A stretch of 64,000 nucleotides of DNA from an uncultured Tenacibaculum sp. (lineage in GTDB: Bacteria > Bacteroidota > Bacteroidia > Flavobacteriales > Flavobacteriaceae), in the NCBI GenBank assembly GCA_947497895.1, contig CANMIL010000002.1, positions 310,001-374,000 on the forward strand. Reading direction: 5' to 3'. Below are positions 37,879 to 46,746 of the stretch, in pieces. A program made the translations under genes and the position numbers. The notes under the pieces were generated by a model. It was not told the DNA's origin. It made no database searches and worked only from the letters and a program-made list of their open reading frames with translations. How positions within the stretch are numbered: the stretch's first letter is position 1; each line of letters starts with the position of its first letter.

Positions 37879-40362
37879 ATGAAGCAAGTAGTATTTACAC
37901 TATTTTTATTTTTAACTCACTCGATTTTTTCTCAGAAAATAACAATTTTTGATGCGGAAACAGGAAAACCAATTGAGTCAGTTGCAACATATAATAGACA
38001 AAAATCAAAGTCAGCTATTAGTGATGAAAATGGTGTTCTTGATATTTCAGAGTTTTCTCAGAATGAAATGTTGATCTTTTCTCATGTAACTTATTCAGAA
38101 TATAAGGCAAAGAAAAAAGCTATTTTGGCTAACGATAACCATGTTTATTTATCAAAACATTCAGAACAATTGGATGAGGTTGTACTCTCTGTATTTAAAA
38201 ATAAAGAAAAGAGAAACAGAATTGCAGAACAAATTGCACTAATAACTAGTAAAGATATTGCTAAAGTTTCACCTCAAACTTCGGCGGATTTATTAGCAAA
38301 TGTTCCAGGGATTAAAGTACAGAAATCGCAATTTGGAGGAGGAAGTCCTGTTTTAAGAGGTATGGAAAGTAATAGAGTATTGTTAGTGGTAGATGGAGTT
38401 CGTTTGAATAATGCTATTTATAGAAAAGGACATCTTCAAAACTCAATAACAGTTTCTCCGAACCTTTTGGATAGAACAGAGGTGGTTTTTGGACCTTCTT
38501 CTGTTATTTATGGTTCTGATGCTTTAGGAGGAGTAATTCATTATTATACGAAAACCCCAAAACTATCGAAAAATAAAGCCGAAGTAAAAGGAGGACTGTT
38601 TTCTAGATATAGTACGGTGAATAATGAAACAACAAATACGATATCAGCAGAATTAAGATTTAAAAACTGGGCATCGTTTACAAGTGTTTCTCATAGTAAT
38701 TTTGATGATTTAACCATGGGTAAAAATAGGTCGCATGGTTTTGATGATTGGGGTAAGGTTCCATTTTATTCGGAAAATATAAATGGAAATTATGAAGAGA
38801 ATCAAACAGTAAATGACGATCAAAATATACAAAGGAATACAGGGTTTCATCAAACTGATGTTCTTCAAAAGTTTTTTGTTCCATTATCTAAGCGAACGGA
38901 CTTAAAGGTAAATATTCAATATTCAACCTCTTCGAACATTCCTCGTTTTGATAGGTTAACCGAGTTGAAAGGAGAAGACTTAAAATTTGCGGAATGGTAT
39001 TACGGACCACAGAAGAGATTATTAATTTCTCCGCAATTGGAAATTAATCCAAGGAAGAAATGGTTGGAAAAAGGGGTGATTACCTTGGCTTATCAAAATA
39101 TTGAAGAAAGTAGAGTTCAAAGAAGATTTGGAAGTTTAGATAAGTCTTTTAGAGAAGAGAATGTGAATGTATTTAGTGTAAATGGTGATTTTAAAGTGCC
39201 ATTGGCAAAGAAGCGTAATTTAGAGTACGGTTTTGAGATGGTGTACAATGACGTTGATTCTAATTCTTACGGAAAAACGTTAAATATAGTCGATGGAGCT
39301 ATTCAAGGATTTAATGGCGACTTTGCCGTTCAATCGAGATATGCCGATGGAGGGAGTACGTATTTCAGTTCTGCCTTGTATTTAGGATACAGACAAGATT
39401 TAAATAGTAAATCGACATTAAATACTGGTGTGCGTTTAACCAACACAAATTTAACGGCAAAGTGGCTTGATGAGCAGTTTATTCAATTACCGAATAATAA
39501 TATTGACTTAAACAATACAGCTTTAACAGCAACCATTGGTTACGTGTATAAACCTAACAGAACTTGGCAGTTAAATGCTGTTTTATCTTCAGGTTTCAGA
39601 TCTCCAAATATTGACGATGTAGGAAAGGTAAGAGAGAAGAATGGAAATGTTACCGTTCCAAATATCGATTTAAAACCGGAGCATGCTTATAATGCCGAAA
39701 TCGGTATTCAGAAGTACTTTAACGACCGTAAATTTAGAGTTGGAGCTAATGTGTATTATACATTGTTGAATAACTATATTTATCGAACTCCATTCGACTT
39801 AAGTATCAATAGTGAAGCTCAATTAGGTTCAGAAATTGAATTTGATGGAGAAACAGGAAACGCAGTTGCCAATGTGAATAAAGGTAGTGCGTATGTTACT
39901 GGATTTACAGTTAGTTACGAAGGGAAGTTGCACAAGAACTGGAAAACCTCTGGATTTATTACGTATACGAAAGGTGAAAGTTACGATTTAAAAGAGCCTT
40001 TATCTTCGATTCCACCTTTATTTGGAAACTTTGAATTAAACTATACCAATAATAAATTTGAAGGAGGTGCTAACTTTGTATTCAACGCTAAAAAAGACAT
40101 TCAAGATTATAACATTAGTGAAGGTATAGATAACCATGAGCATACTCCAATTATAAATGCAGATGCTCAAGAAGATGTAGATAAGTATTTCGGAAGTCCT
40201 GCTTGGATGACTGTAGGGGTATTTGGAAGGTTTGCCGTTTCGAATAGCTTGACTTTACAAGGAAATATTACGAATCTTTTTGATGAACATTATAGAGAAT
40301 TTGCTTCGGGGATTTCTGCTCCAGGAAGAAACTTTTCAATAGCTTTGCAAGTAAATTTATAA
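37879..40362 (+). CDS. TonB-dependent receptor, probably haem or hemoprotein type
   Basis: The 827-residue outer-membrane protein has a signal peptide, a short carboxypeptidase-regulatory-like domain (about 20-95), a plug domain (about 120-220, SPVLRGMESNRVLLVVDG) and a barrel ending in an aromatic-rich QVNL. The sequences GMESNRVLLVVDGVRLNNAI and FRSPNIDD followed by PNIDLKPEH resemble the FRAP/NPDL motifs of haem receptors. The haem role is inference. It is 7 bp after recO. Confidence 0.88.
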   Translation: MKQVVFTLFLFLTHSIFSQKITIFDAETGKPIESVATYNRQKSKSAISDENGVLDISEFSQNEMLIFSHVTYSEYKAKKKAILANDNHVYLSKHSEQLDEVVLSVFKNKEKRNRIAEQIALITSKDIAKVSPQTSADLLANVPGIKVQKSQFGGGSPVLRGMESNRVLLVVDGVRLNNAIYRKGHLQNSITVSPNLLDRTEVVFGPSSVIYGSDALGGVIHYYTKTPKLSKNKAEVKGGLFSRYSTVNNETTNTISAELRFKNWASFTSVSHSNFDDLTMGKNRSHGFDDWGKVPFYSENINGNYEENQTVNDDQNIQRNTGFHQTDVLQKFFVPLSKRTDLKVNIQYSTSSNIPRFDRLTELKGEDLKFAEWYYGPQKRLLISPQLEINPRKKWLEKGVITLAYQNIEESRVQRRFGSLDKSFREENVNVFSVNGDFKVPLAKKRNLEYGFEMVYNDVDSNSYGKTLNIVDGAIQGFNGDFAVQSRYADGGSTYFSSALYLGYRQDLNSKSTLNTGVRLTNTNLTAKWLDEQFIQLPNNNIDLNNTALTATIGYVYKPNRTWQLNAVLSSGFRSPNIDDVGKVREKNGNVTVPNIDLKPEHAYNAEIGIQKYFNDRKFRVGANVYYTLLNNYIYRTPFDLSINSEAQLGSEIEFDGETGNAVANVNKGSAYVTGFTVSYEGKLHKNWKTSGFITYTKGESYDLKEPLSSIPPLFGNFELNYTNNKFEGGANFVFNAKKDIQDYNISEGIDNHEHTPIINADAQEDVDKYFGSPAWMTVGVFGRFAVSNSLTLQGNITNLFDEHYREFASGISAPGRNFSIALQVNL

Positions 40363-40368
40363 TTAGAA

Positions 40369-40641
40369 ATGATCAATATTTTTAAAATCGTAAGTCTCTT
40401 AGAAGGAATATCTTATATACTACTTTTATTTGTTGCTGTTCCAATTAAATATATTCAAAACAACCCGGAATACGTTAAAATGTTAGGAATGCCCCATGGA
40501 TTATTGTTTGTGCTTTATATCGTTTTGGCGATTATGTTGAAGTATGAACTAGAATGGAAAGGAAAGGATTTCTTTATGGTGTGTTTATTATCGATATTAC
40601 CATTTGGAACGTTTTTCGTTGGGAAGTATTTAAAGAAATAG
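40369..40641 (+). CDS. DUF3817 membrane protein
   Basis: The 90-residue protein has three hydrophobic helices and the family pattern LLEGISYILLLFVAVPIKY, GMPHGLLFVLYIVLA and LPFGTFFVGKYL. The function is unknown. It is 6 bp after the receptor gene and closes the porZ operon. Similar proteins are found beside transporters in Bacteroidota. Confidence 0.85.
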   Translation: MINIFKIVSLLEGISYILLLFVAVPIKYIQNNPEYVKMLGMPHGLLFVLYIVLAIMLKYELEWKGKDFFMVCLLSILPFGTFFVGKYLKK

Positions 40642-40909
40642 TTTTCTTGAATTATGAGTGCTCAAATTTAAGTTTTGAACGTTTGGTATCTGATACTGTG
40701 GTTTTTCGTAGTATTGGTTTTTTCGATAGTTGAAACGCTCAATTTAGTGTGGGTTAAAGTTGGAAAGGCTAAAGTCGAAAGTAGCAATGGTGGAAAAGTT
40801 GAAAACAAAAACTCAAACATGTATAACTTAAAATTCCCTTAACTATAATTCAAAACTCTTTGTTGCTAGCAATTTGATACAACTAATAATTTAAAATTCA
40901 TAATTTCTA

Positions 40910-41149
40910 TTACCCGCCACTTACAGGAGGGATAATAGCAACGACATCATTATTTTGTATTTCTTGATTATCATTCGCATATTCTTCGTTAACAGCAACA
41001 GCAAATGAGCTTAGCCTATCCATATTTGGGAATTCAGAAATTAAATGTTGTTTAAGTTCTGTTACTGAGATAGTATTGTCAAATAACAATTCAGAAGAAG
41101 GGCTAAGAATTTCACTAGCGGCGCCAAATGCAAGTAGTTGAATTTTCAT
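40910..41149 (-). CDS. moaD: Molybdopterin synthase sulfur-carrier subunit
   Basis: The 79-residue ubiquitin-like protein starts at MKIQLLAFGAASEIL and ends in PPVSGG. The terminal Gly-Gly is the site of the thiocarboxylate that donates sulfur to MoaE. An upstream codon at 41179 would add ten residues ahead of the fold and is rejected. The partner moaE is about 14 kb away, and no other moa gene is in the window. Confidence 0.9.
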   Translation of the reverse strand: MKIQLLAFGAASEILSPSSELLFDNTISVTELKQHLISEFPNMDRLSSFAVAVNEEYANDNQEIQNNDVVAIIPPVSGG

Positions 41150-41368
41150 AATAACGAGTTGATAAATAAGTTTCAACAAGCGGCTGAAACTTATTAAATA
41201 ATTGTTTTATTCCATTAAGATTGTCACTTCGTAAAAACCACTCGAACAGACATTCGAACAGGCATAAATACACGAAACTTTAAAATAAAAATGGCATTAA
41301 TTATCTATTGATTTTTATTCAATAGGATAATCAAAAATAAGCATTTCTATTGGTATAGAAATCAATAC

Positions 41369-42352
41369 TTATTTTCTAAGGAAATTAACCATCTTATCTG
41401 GAAAATCAGTAAAAGCACCATCAATATTTGCTTCGAAAAATAATACATTCATCATGTCATCAAACGAAGAAAACTCATCTAATTGATCATATCTAAAAGT
41501 ATATGGATGAACTACTAAATCAAGTTCATGGGCTTCTTTAACTAGGTTTGTAAATGACCATTTACCGTTTTCTTGTTTATCCAAAATTTGCTTGTACCAA
41601 GGACCTATTCCGTTCGCATAGGAGGCAAAATGTTTTAGTTGTTCGGTCTCTTCTGGAAATTCGATTAATTGGACAAGAAAAAGCTCAGATTTTAGTTCTT
41701 TACGAACTCGTTCTAATTCTTTGGTATCAAAACATTGTAAAATACAGTTGTCTTTCTTTGTTTTATAGCCGTATGATGAAAGGATGTCTAAGGTAATTTT
41801 AGCGATATCTTTTCCATTCTTATGATGAAACTCTGGATTTTTAATTTCAGGATAAATTCCAATAGAATCTCCTGTGCTATAATTTAACCCTTGAATTAAC
41901 TCAATTTCTTGCTGAAGAGAATGTAATTGAAAATTACCTTTATTTTTAGGGAAACGATTTGGGTAAAATTGTTCCCCTGTAGAGGGTTTAAAACGCTCAG
42001 TTACCTTTAGCTGCTGTAATTCAGCAAAAGTAAAGTCGATAACATAATACCTACCATCTTCTCTTTTTCTTTCAGGAAAAAGGGTGGCCACATTCGTTAC
42101 GTCATCTAAGTAAATATCGTGAATAACAATCGGTACATCATCTTTACTTAGTACTAAATCTTGCTCTATATAATCAGGTTTCATGGCATATGCCATAGCC
42201 TTAGCTTCCATAGTATGTTCTGGTAAATATCCAGAAGCACCTCTATGTGCGATTACTACTTTAGAATTTGTTGAATTATTCATGTCTTTTTTGCAGCTGA
42301 TACCTAAAAAAATAATAAGTACAATGTTACAAATAAAGAGTTTATTAATCAT
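41369..42352 (-). CDS. glpQ: Glycerophosphodiester phosphodiesterase lipoprotein
   Basis: It cleaves glycerophosphodiesters to glycerol 3-phosphate and an alcohol, at the membrane surface. The 327-residue protein, starting at 42352, has a lipoprotein signal ending FLGISCKKD. It has the catalytic IAHRGASGYLPEHT, the metal-binding IEQDLVLSKD and VIHDIYLDDV. It forms the last ordinary gene before the accessory island. Gene order gives no hint of a substrate. Confidence 0.9.
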   Translation of the reverse strand: MINKLFICNIVLIIFLGISCKKDMNNSTNSKVVIAHRGASGYLPEHTMEAKAMAYAMKPDYIEQDLVLSKDDVPIVIHDIYLDDVTNVATLFPERKREDGRYYVIDFTFAELQQLKVTERFKPSTGEQFYPNRFPKNKGNFQLHSLQQEIELIQGLNYSTGDSIGIYPEIKNPEFHHKNGKDIAKITLDILSSYGYKTKKDNCILQCFDTKELERVRKELKSELFLVQLIEFPEETEQLKHFASYANGIGPWYKQILDKQENGKWSFTNLVKEAHELDLVVHPYTFRYDQLDEFSSFDDMMNVLFFEANIDGAFTDFPDKMVNFLRK

Positions 42353-42551
42353 CTTTTTATTTGGTTGCATATAGTACGATTTATAAATAAATGTTTCTCA
42401 TATAAACAGTTTCTTTTTACCTGTTAGAATGAAAAAATAATTCAATTAATTTACACGAAATTTTTAATAAAGAATCGTGTAAAAGGTTTGTGAGGATTTA
42501 AATATATACAAATGTAACATTCTGATTTAAAAGATAATTATGGAGCGTTTG

Positions 42552-42640
42552 ATTGTTAAAGCTAAATTAATTTAGAAGGTAGTGATAATAATTTCAATAA
42601 CTTTTAATAGTACATGTATCATAGATAATTCTATTAAGCA
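42552..42640. repeat. Border repeat 1, copy A, at the end of exporter gene 1
   Basis: This 89-bp stretch spans the stop of the first C39 exporter and the sequence downstream of it. It matches 48643-48731 with about four to five differences by eye, and the two stop codons align exactly. The shared non-coding part includes TTTCAATAACTTTTAATAGT and ATGTATCATAGATAATT. Confidence 0.85.
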
Positions 42641-44790
42641 ATTTCAGGCATTTGTTGTTGCCATAAATTATAATACATTCCTTGTTTTTCGTATAATTCC
42701 TTGTGATTACCTTTTTCCACAACTCCTCCTTTTTTGAGAACAACTATTTCATCGGCATTAATAACAGTGCTTAAACGATGAGCAATAATGATTACTGTCT
42801 TTCCTTTTTCTCTTAGTGTGTTAACTGCCTTTTGGACAAAATTCTCCGAGGTGGAGTCAAGAGAAGATGTTGCTTCATCCAGTACAAGTACTTCAGGTTT
42901 TTTATAAAGAGCTCTGGCAATTGCGATTCGTTGTTTTTGACCACCAGATAGAGATGCTCCGTTTTCACCTAAATAGGTATTGAATCCGTCGGGAAGTTCT
43001 TCTATAAATTGAAGAATTCCAATAGACTTACAGATCTGAATGATTGAATCCATATCTGGATTAAAATCACCCACAGCAATATTATCGACAACATTTCCAG
43101 AAAATAGATCGATTTGTTGAGGTACTACACTCACTAAATTTCTTAAACTTTCATTTTGAATATACTTAACATTGATTTCACCAAATTTTATTTGTCCTTT
43201 TTGTATTGGATATAAATTTTGAAGTAATGATATCAAGGTGGATTTTCCAGAACCACTTTCTCCAACAATTGCTGTAATTTTTCCTTTCTTTAGAGTCAAG
43301 TTGAAATCGTTAAAAACTTGCACTCGACTCCCATATCGGAATGATACATTTTCTAAGTTTATATCTCCGATTTTATCTTTGGTCAACTCCATTTTTTGCT
43401 CATTTTCTTCTCTTTCCAAATCCATGATTTCAAATAATCTGTCTGCGGCGATTAAAGCATTTTGAATTTGTTTATTGGCTCCAATTAAACTTGCTACGGG
43501 ACTGGTGAAGTAACCAATGATAGCGTAAAACGACATTAATTCTCCCGCGGTAATTTGTCTATCTATGACGAAGTATGAACCACTCCATAAAAGTACTACA
43601 GTAAAAATTTGGGCGATTAACTTGGTTGAAGTTCCTGAAAAAATCGAATTTAAAGCGGATTTATACCCTATTTGTAATAGATTAATAAAACGAGTTTCCG
43701 TTTTAATATTGGCAAAGTCTTCTAAGCCGAATCGTTTTATGGTTCCTACGGAATTTAGAGATTCGACTAGCTGACTTTCGAGATCAGCAGAAGATTCCAT
43801 GATTTTTCGCTCCGTTTTTTTATTAAGTCTATTGATGATAAAGTATACTAAAAAGTAGAAAGGAACCACAGCAAGCATAATAAGAGCTAGCTTCCAATAG
43901 TACATAAACATTAATCCAAAAGAGAAAAATAGAATTAAAGCGTTAACGGTTAATGACAACGAAACTTCATTTATAAAGGCTCTGATTTTAACAGCATCAT
44001 TAATTCTAGAAATAATCTCTCCTACTCGCATGGTGTCAAAAAATTGTTGAGGGAGTTTTAATAAGTGTTTGTAATAACCTAGAATTAAACGGGCGTCAAT
44101 TTGTTGTCCAGTTTTGATTAAAAATATGTCTTTAAAAACACCAATGATAATTTGTAAGGCTATTAGCACTAGCATAATAACACTTAGTAAGTTTAACAGT
44201 TTGGTATTACCTCCAACCAGTACATAATCCGTAATTTTTTGAATGTAAATTGAAGTAGAAAAACCTAAGAGCGTGTAAATAACAGCGCCAATAAAAGCTT
44301 GAAGAATAACTGATTTATGTGGCTTTAATAAGAACCAAAAACGCTTTACAACAGATACTTTTTCATTTCGTGGAGTGAAATTTTCTTGGGGTAATAATAA
44401 AACCAAAACACCAGTCCACTCCTTTAAAAACTCATCATGTGTTTTTTTATGGAATTTACCATCACCCGGATCCATAATTTTTATGTATTCCTTGGTAACT
44501 TCGTAAATAACGACATAATGTTGTAGTTTTTCATTAACAATTACATGAGCTATGGCAGGTTTTGGAATTTTAAATAAGCTATCTAGTTCTCCTCGAACTC
44601 CCTTCGCTTGGAACCCTAATTTTTGAGCAGCTTCAATAAGTCCAAGGACATTCGTTCCTTTTTTGTCTGTGCTTGCATATTGTCGAATACGAGCAATGGG
44701 TAGTTGTAATTTATAATGAGCAGCTATAGAAGCCAAACATGTAGCACCGCAATCAGTAATATCGTGTTGTTTTATGGTAATTTTAGCCAT
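42634..44790 (-). CDS. Peptidase-containing ABC exporter 1 (C39)
   Basis: The 718-residue protein cuts double-glycine leaders and exports the peptides. Its C39 peptidase (about 1-140) has Cys in HDITDCGATC, His in LQHYVVIYEV and Asp in IMDPGDG. Six membrane helices follow (about 160-450), then an ABC ATPase with GESGSGKST, LSGGQKQRIAIARAL and VLVLDEATSSLD. I chose the start at 44790; a longer frame would add 32 residues. It belongs to the first peptide module with HlyD and the two GG-leader peptides. Confidence 0.93.
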   Translation of the reverse strand: MAKITIKQHDITDCGATCLASIAAHYKLQLPIARIRQYASTDKKGTNVLGLIEAAQKLGFQAKGVRGELDSLFKIPKPAIAHVIVNEKLQHYVVIYEVTKEYIKIMDPGDGKFHKKTHDEFLKEWTGVLVLLLPQENFTPRNEKVSVVKRFWFLLKPHKSVILQAFIGAVIYTLLGFSTSIYIQKITDYVLVGGNTKLLNLLSVIMLVLIALQIIIGVFKDIFLIKTGQQIDARLILGYYKHLLKLPQQFFDTMRVGEIISRINDAVKIRAFINEVSLSLTVNALILFFSFGLMFMYYWKLALIMLAVVPFYFLVYFIINRLNKKTERKIMESSADLESQLVESLNSVGTIKRFGLEDFANIKTETRFINLLQIGYKSALNSIFSGTSTKLIAQIFTVVLLWSGSYFVIDRQITAGELMSFYAIIGYFTSPVASLIGANKQIQNALIAADRLFEIMDLEREENEQKMELTKDKIGDINLENVSFRYGSRVQVFNDFNLTLKKGKITAIVGESGSGKSTLISLLQNLYPIQKGQIKFGEINVKYIQNESLRNLVSVVPQQIDLFSGNVVDNIAVGDFNPDMDSIIQICKSIGILQFIEELPDGFNTYLGENGASLSGGQKQRIAIARALYKKPEVLVLDEATSSLDSTSENFVQKAVNTLREKGKTVIIIAHRLSTVINADEIVVLKKGGVVEKGNHKELYEKQGMYYNLWQQQMPEIA

Positions 44791-44961
44791 TCCTTTTTCT
44801 AAATATTTTCTGCAAATTAATGGGGGTTGACTGCAATTTTTTTGCAAGGAAAGAGAAAAAGTTAGTGAGTATATTCTATAGATCAAGCTAGACTATATAG
44901 CTTCTTTGTACCATGGAATTACTGAGAAAAATAATGAATAGCTATTTACTGAAGTAAACAT

Positions 44962-45381
44962 TTATTTCTCCGATTCCTTTGTAGTAAAAATGGTCGTGAG
45001 TTTAAAGGAGCTTGGTTTTTTGTTTAAAAAGTTGTTGTCAAGGTAATAAAAAACTAAAATACCAAAAACAGAGGCGAGTATATCGAAGATATCAAAATTA
45101 ATATTTTGATTATAAAATCGCTCGAATTCCATAAATAGGACAATAGCCATTGTGAATATTATGGGTTTAAGTTTGCTAATGTTAAGTTTTAAATAAACTA
45201 GGTAGACCATAGCAGTTCCAATAAAATTGGGGAGTATGCCTAAAATAAAAGCTATTATAGTTTCAGGAAAGTTTAAATACACATAGGGTCTCAACAATTT
45301 ATTTATAATTAAGTAGAGAGCAAATAAAATTGTAATACAAGTCTCGCGACTATTGTGAAGACAAAGCCTAATTAATTCCAA
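44962..45381 (-). CDS. Small multi-helix membrane protein, bacteriocin module 1
   Basis: The 139-residue protein, with a TTG start, has about four hydrophobic helices and the motif LNFPETIIAFILGILPNFIG. The end of the motif recalls the protein at 24224-24748 (FPE, LG, LPNxIGT). It lies 18 bp after a 37-residue ORF and upstream of exporter 1. A role in immunity is possible but not shown. Confidence 0.62.
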   Translation of the reverse strand: MELIRLCLHNSRETCITILFALYLIINKLLRPYVYLNFPETIIAFILGILPNFIGTAMVYLVYLKLNISKLKPIIFTMAIVLFMEFERFYNQNINFDIFDILASVFGILVFYYLDNNFLNKKPSSFKLTTIFTTKESEK

Positions 45382-45399
45382 TTTTTTACAGGTGTATAT

Positions 45400-45513
45400 T
45401 TATTTTAATCCATGTAAGATTCCTTCAATAAAAGCTTCTCGATAATCGAATAAATAAATTATAATAAGGAGTAAAAAAGAGGTTGTTAGGGATTTTTTAA
45501 TCTTATTTTTCAT
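45400..45513 (-). CDS. 37-residue single-helix membrane peptide
   Basis: The frame ATG 45513 to TAA 45400 encodes a basic N-terminus (MKNKIKKSLTTS), one hydrophobic helix (FLLLIIIYLF) and a charged tail. It lies between the CPBP and the 139-residue membrane protein genes on the same strand. Its spacing and composition make a real gene likely. It lacks a GG motif, so it is not a typical leader peptide; an immunity or accessory role is inference. Confidence 0.5.
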   Translation of the reverse strand: MKNKIKKSLTTSFLLLIIIYLFDYREAFIEGILHGLK

Positions 45514-45636
45514 AGCAATAATTTTAGTAAGTGTTTTTATTCAATTGTTTTTTCTGTATTAGATATTCTATATGTTATCAAAAGAAAAACGGCTAGTATA
45601 TTCAAACCGTGTGCAATAATATTCGTGTTTTGAACT

Positions 45637-46152
45637 TTACAGATTATCTAAGGATAGAACAGTTAAATTATATAGCGAATGTAAGAGTATTATCATTAAT
45701 AATGAATTAAAATTTCTCATTTCACATAAATAGAAAACAATTCCCCAATATAAACCTAAAACCGTCATAATAGTCATGTAAAGAACATTATAATTATGAG
45801 AAAACCCAAATATTAGAGCAGATAAACAAATTGAAATAACCCAAATTAATTTCTCCTTTATTTTGTCATCAAATAAAATACTTAACAAAATATAACTTCC
45901 TTTAATTATGGCAAATTGAAAAATAAAACTTTCTAAAATAGGTGATACAACTACGGTAAGTATATATAATATTATTTGATTATTTATCTCAGAAATGGGT
46001 GTTAAATCTGTTGGGTTAAGATTCATTGCTTTTTCTAAAACAAATAGAGGAATTATAAAGAATAACAAAAGAATAAGGTAAAAAATAAAAAAGTAATGCC
46101 ATTTCGACATTTTTTTTAATTTTCCCTCTATTTTTTTTAGGAGAAATAACAT
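45637..46152 (-). CDS. CPBP family protein, probable self-immunity
   Basis: The 171-residue protein has about five membrane helices and the CPBP (Abi) pattern. The first motif, usually EExxxR, reads ESFIFQ here. Both later motifs, with His in FGFSHNY and His in LLHSLYN, are kept. CPBP proteins next to bacteriocin genes often give immunity. It lies just after the terminator of the two-peptide unit. The altered first motif leaves catalytic activity uncertain. Confidence 0.78.
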   Translation of the reverse strand: MLFLLKKIEGKLKKMSKWHYFFIFYLILLLFFIIPLFVLEKAMNLNPTDLTPISEINNQIILYILTVVVSPILESFIFQFAIIKGSYILLSILFDDKIKEKLIWVISICLSALIFGFSHNYNVLYMTIMTVLGLYWGIVFYLCEMRNFNSLLMIILLHSLYNLTVLSLDNL

Positions 46153-46235
46153 TTTATAATTTTTGATTAAAGCGGTAAAGATATTAAATGAGATTTTTTA
46201 TTTGAGAAGTTTTTTAGGTCTCTAGACTTAGGGAA

Positions 46236-46276
46236 CTAAAAAAATAAAAGAGGAGGGTAAAAAGTTACCTCCTCTT
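46236..46276 (-). terminator. Terminator of the two-peptide transcript
   Basis: On the minus strand, AAGAGGAGG and CCTCCTCTT pair around the loop, followed by a U-rich stretch (the A run at 46238-46247). It lies just after the last precursor gene and would give a short abundant peptide mRNA. Confidence 0.75.
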
Positions 46277-46283
46277 GTTTTGA

Positions 46284-46448
46284 TTAATCCCAAACTGACA
46301 TTCCTGCTTTAAAGTCATCTGGATTATTTTGAGCGTCATTTATCATTGCACCCAATAATGTTACTGTCCATCTTATCCAGTTTCCACCTGAAATTTTCGA
46401 AGCTTCGTTAGTCTCTAACGATTTAACGTTCATTCTATTTAAATTCAT
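46284..46448 (-). CDS. GG-leader bacteriocin precursor, peptide 1b
   Basis: The 54-residue frame starts MNLNRMNVKSLETNEASK and has a double-glycine site at ISGG (20-22). The core is NWIRWTVTLLGAMINDAQNN followed by 12 more residues to the stop. Leader and core look like exported unmodified bacteriocins cut by C39 exporters. It lies 12 bp after peptide 1a, so the pair could be a two-component bacteriocin. It is not in the ORF-length range of most annotations. No homologue is named. Confidence 0.7.
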   Translation of the reverse strand: MNLNRMNVKSLETNEASKISGGNWIRWTVTLLGAMINDAQNNPDDFKAGMSVWD

Positions 46449-46460
46449 GATTTTCTTTTA

Positions 46461-46631
46461 TTATTTATTAGCACCTTGATGATTGAATCCTGAAGCCTCA
46501 AGACCTTCTCCAGCTTTTATTATTCCTCCAACGATTACTCCTAATGTATAAGCTAACCATCCTCCTCCATTGAAGTCTTTTGATTCTTGTTGGTTCAGTA
46601 CCTGAACTCCAAATTTTTCTAAATTTTTCAT
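46461..46631 (-). CDS. GG-leader bacteriocin precursor, peptide 1a
   Basis: The 56-residue frame begins MKNLEKFGVQVLNQQESKDF and has the GG site at NGG (21-23). The core starts GWLAYTLGVIVGGIIKAGEG and is Gly-rich and amphipathic with no Cys. It is the first gene of a two-peptide transcript with its own promoter, operator and terminator. Export and leader removal by the neighbouring C39 exporters is the natural inference. Confidence 0.7.
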   Translation of the reverse strand: MKNLEKFGVQVLNQQESKDFNGGGWLAYTLGVIVGGIIKAGEGLEASGFNHQGANK

Positions 46632-46670
46632 TTTGTAAAATCTTTAATTAAACTTTTTCTTTTGATACGG

Positions 46671-46694
46671 CTTTATGTTTTTGAAACATAAAAG
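46671..46694 (-). promoter_or_regulatory. Hairpin in the leader of the two-peptide transcript
   Basis: TTTATGTTT and AAACATAAA pair around a TTG triloop in the 5' leader of peptide 1a. There is no U tract, so termination is unlikely; mRNA stabilisation is possible. Confidence 0.4.
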
Positions 46695-46702
46695 TAGTAT
46701 CG

Positions 46703-46744
46703 GTATCAAATCAAAATAATGTGCACCTCTATTTGATTTGATAC
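46703..46744. promoter_or_regulatory. Large perfect palindrome, probable operator of module 1
   Basis: GTATCAAATCAAA at 46703-46715 and TTTGATTTGATAC at 46732-46744 are a perfect 13+13 bp inverted repeat with a 16-bp spacer. It lies directly after the -7 box of the peptide promoter, covering the expected start of transcription. That placement suits a repressor, and the small HTH protein next door is the obvious candidate. Confidence 0.65.
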
Positions 46745-46746
46745 TG

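Noticed and set aside
40675..40842. A 55-residue frame starting at TTG with one hydrophobic helix and a low-complexity tail
   Set aside because: The DNA has the repetitive AAAGTTGGAAA-type text common in flavobacterial intergenic regions, and no family or strong start signal is seen.
45537..45636. A membrane-like fragment on the minus strand after the CPBP gene
   Set aside because: It has no ATG and only about 22 residues from a possible TTG. It may be a remnant, but the evidence is too thin to list as a gene.
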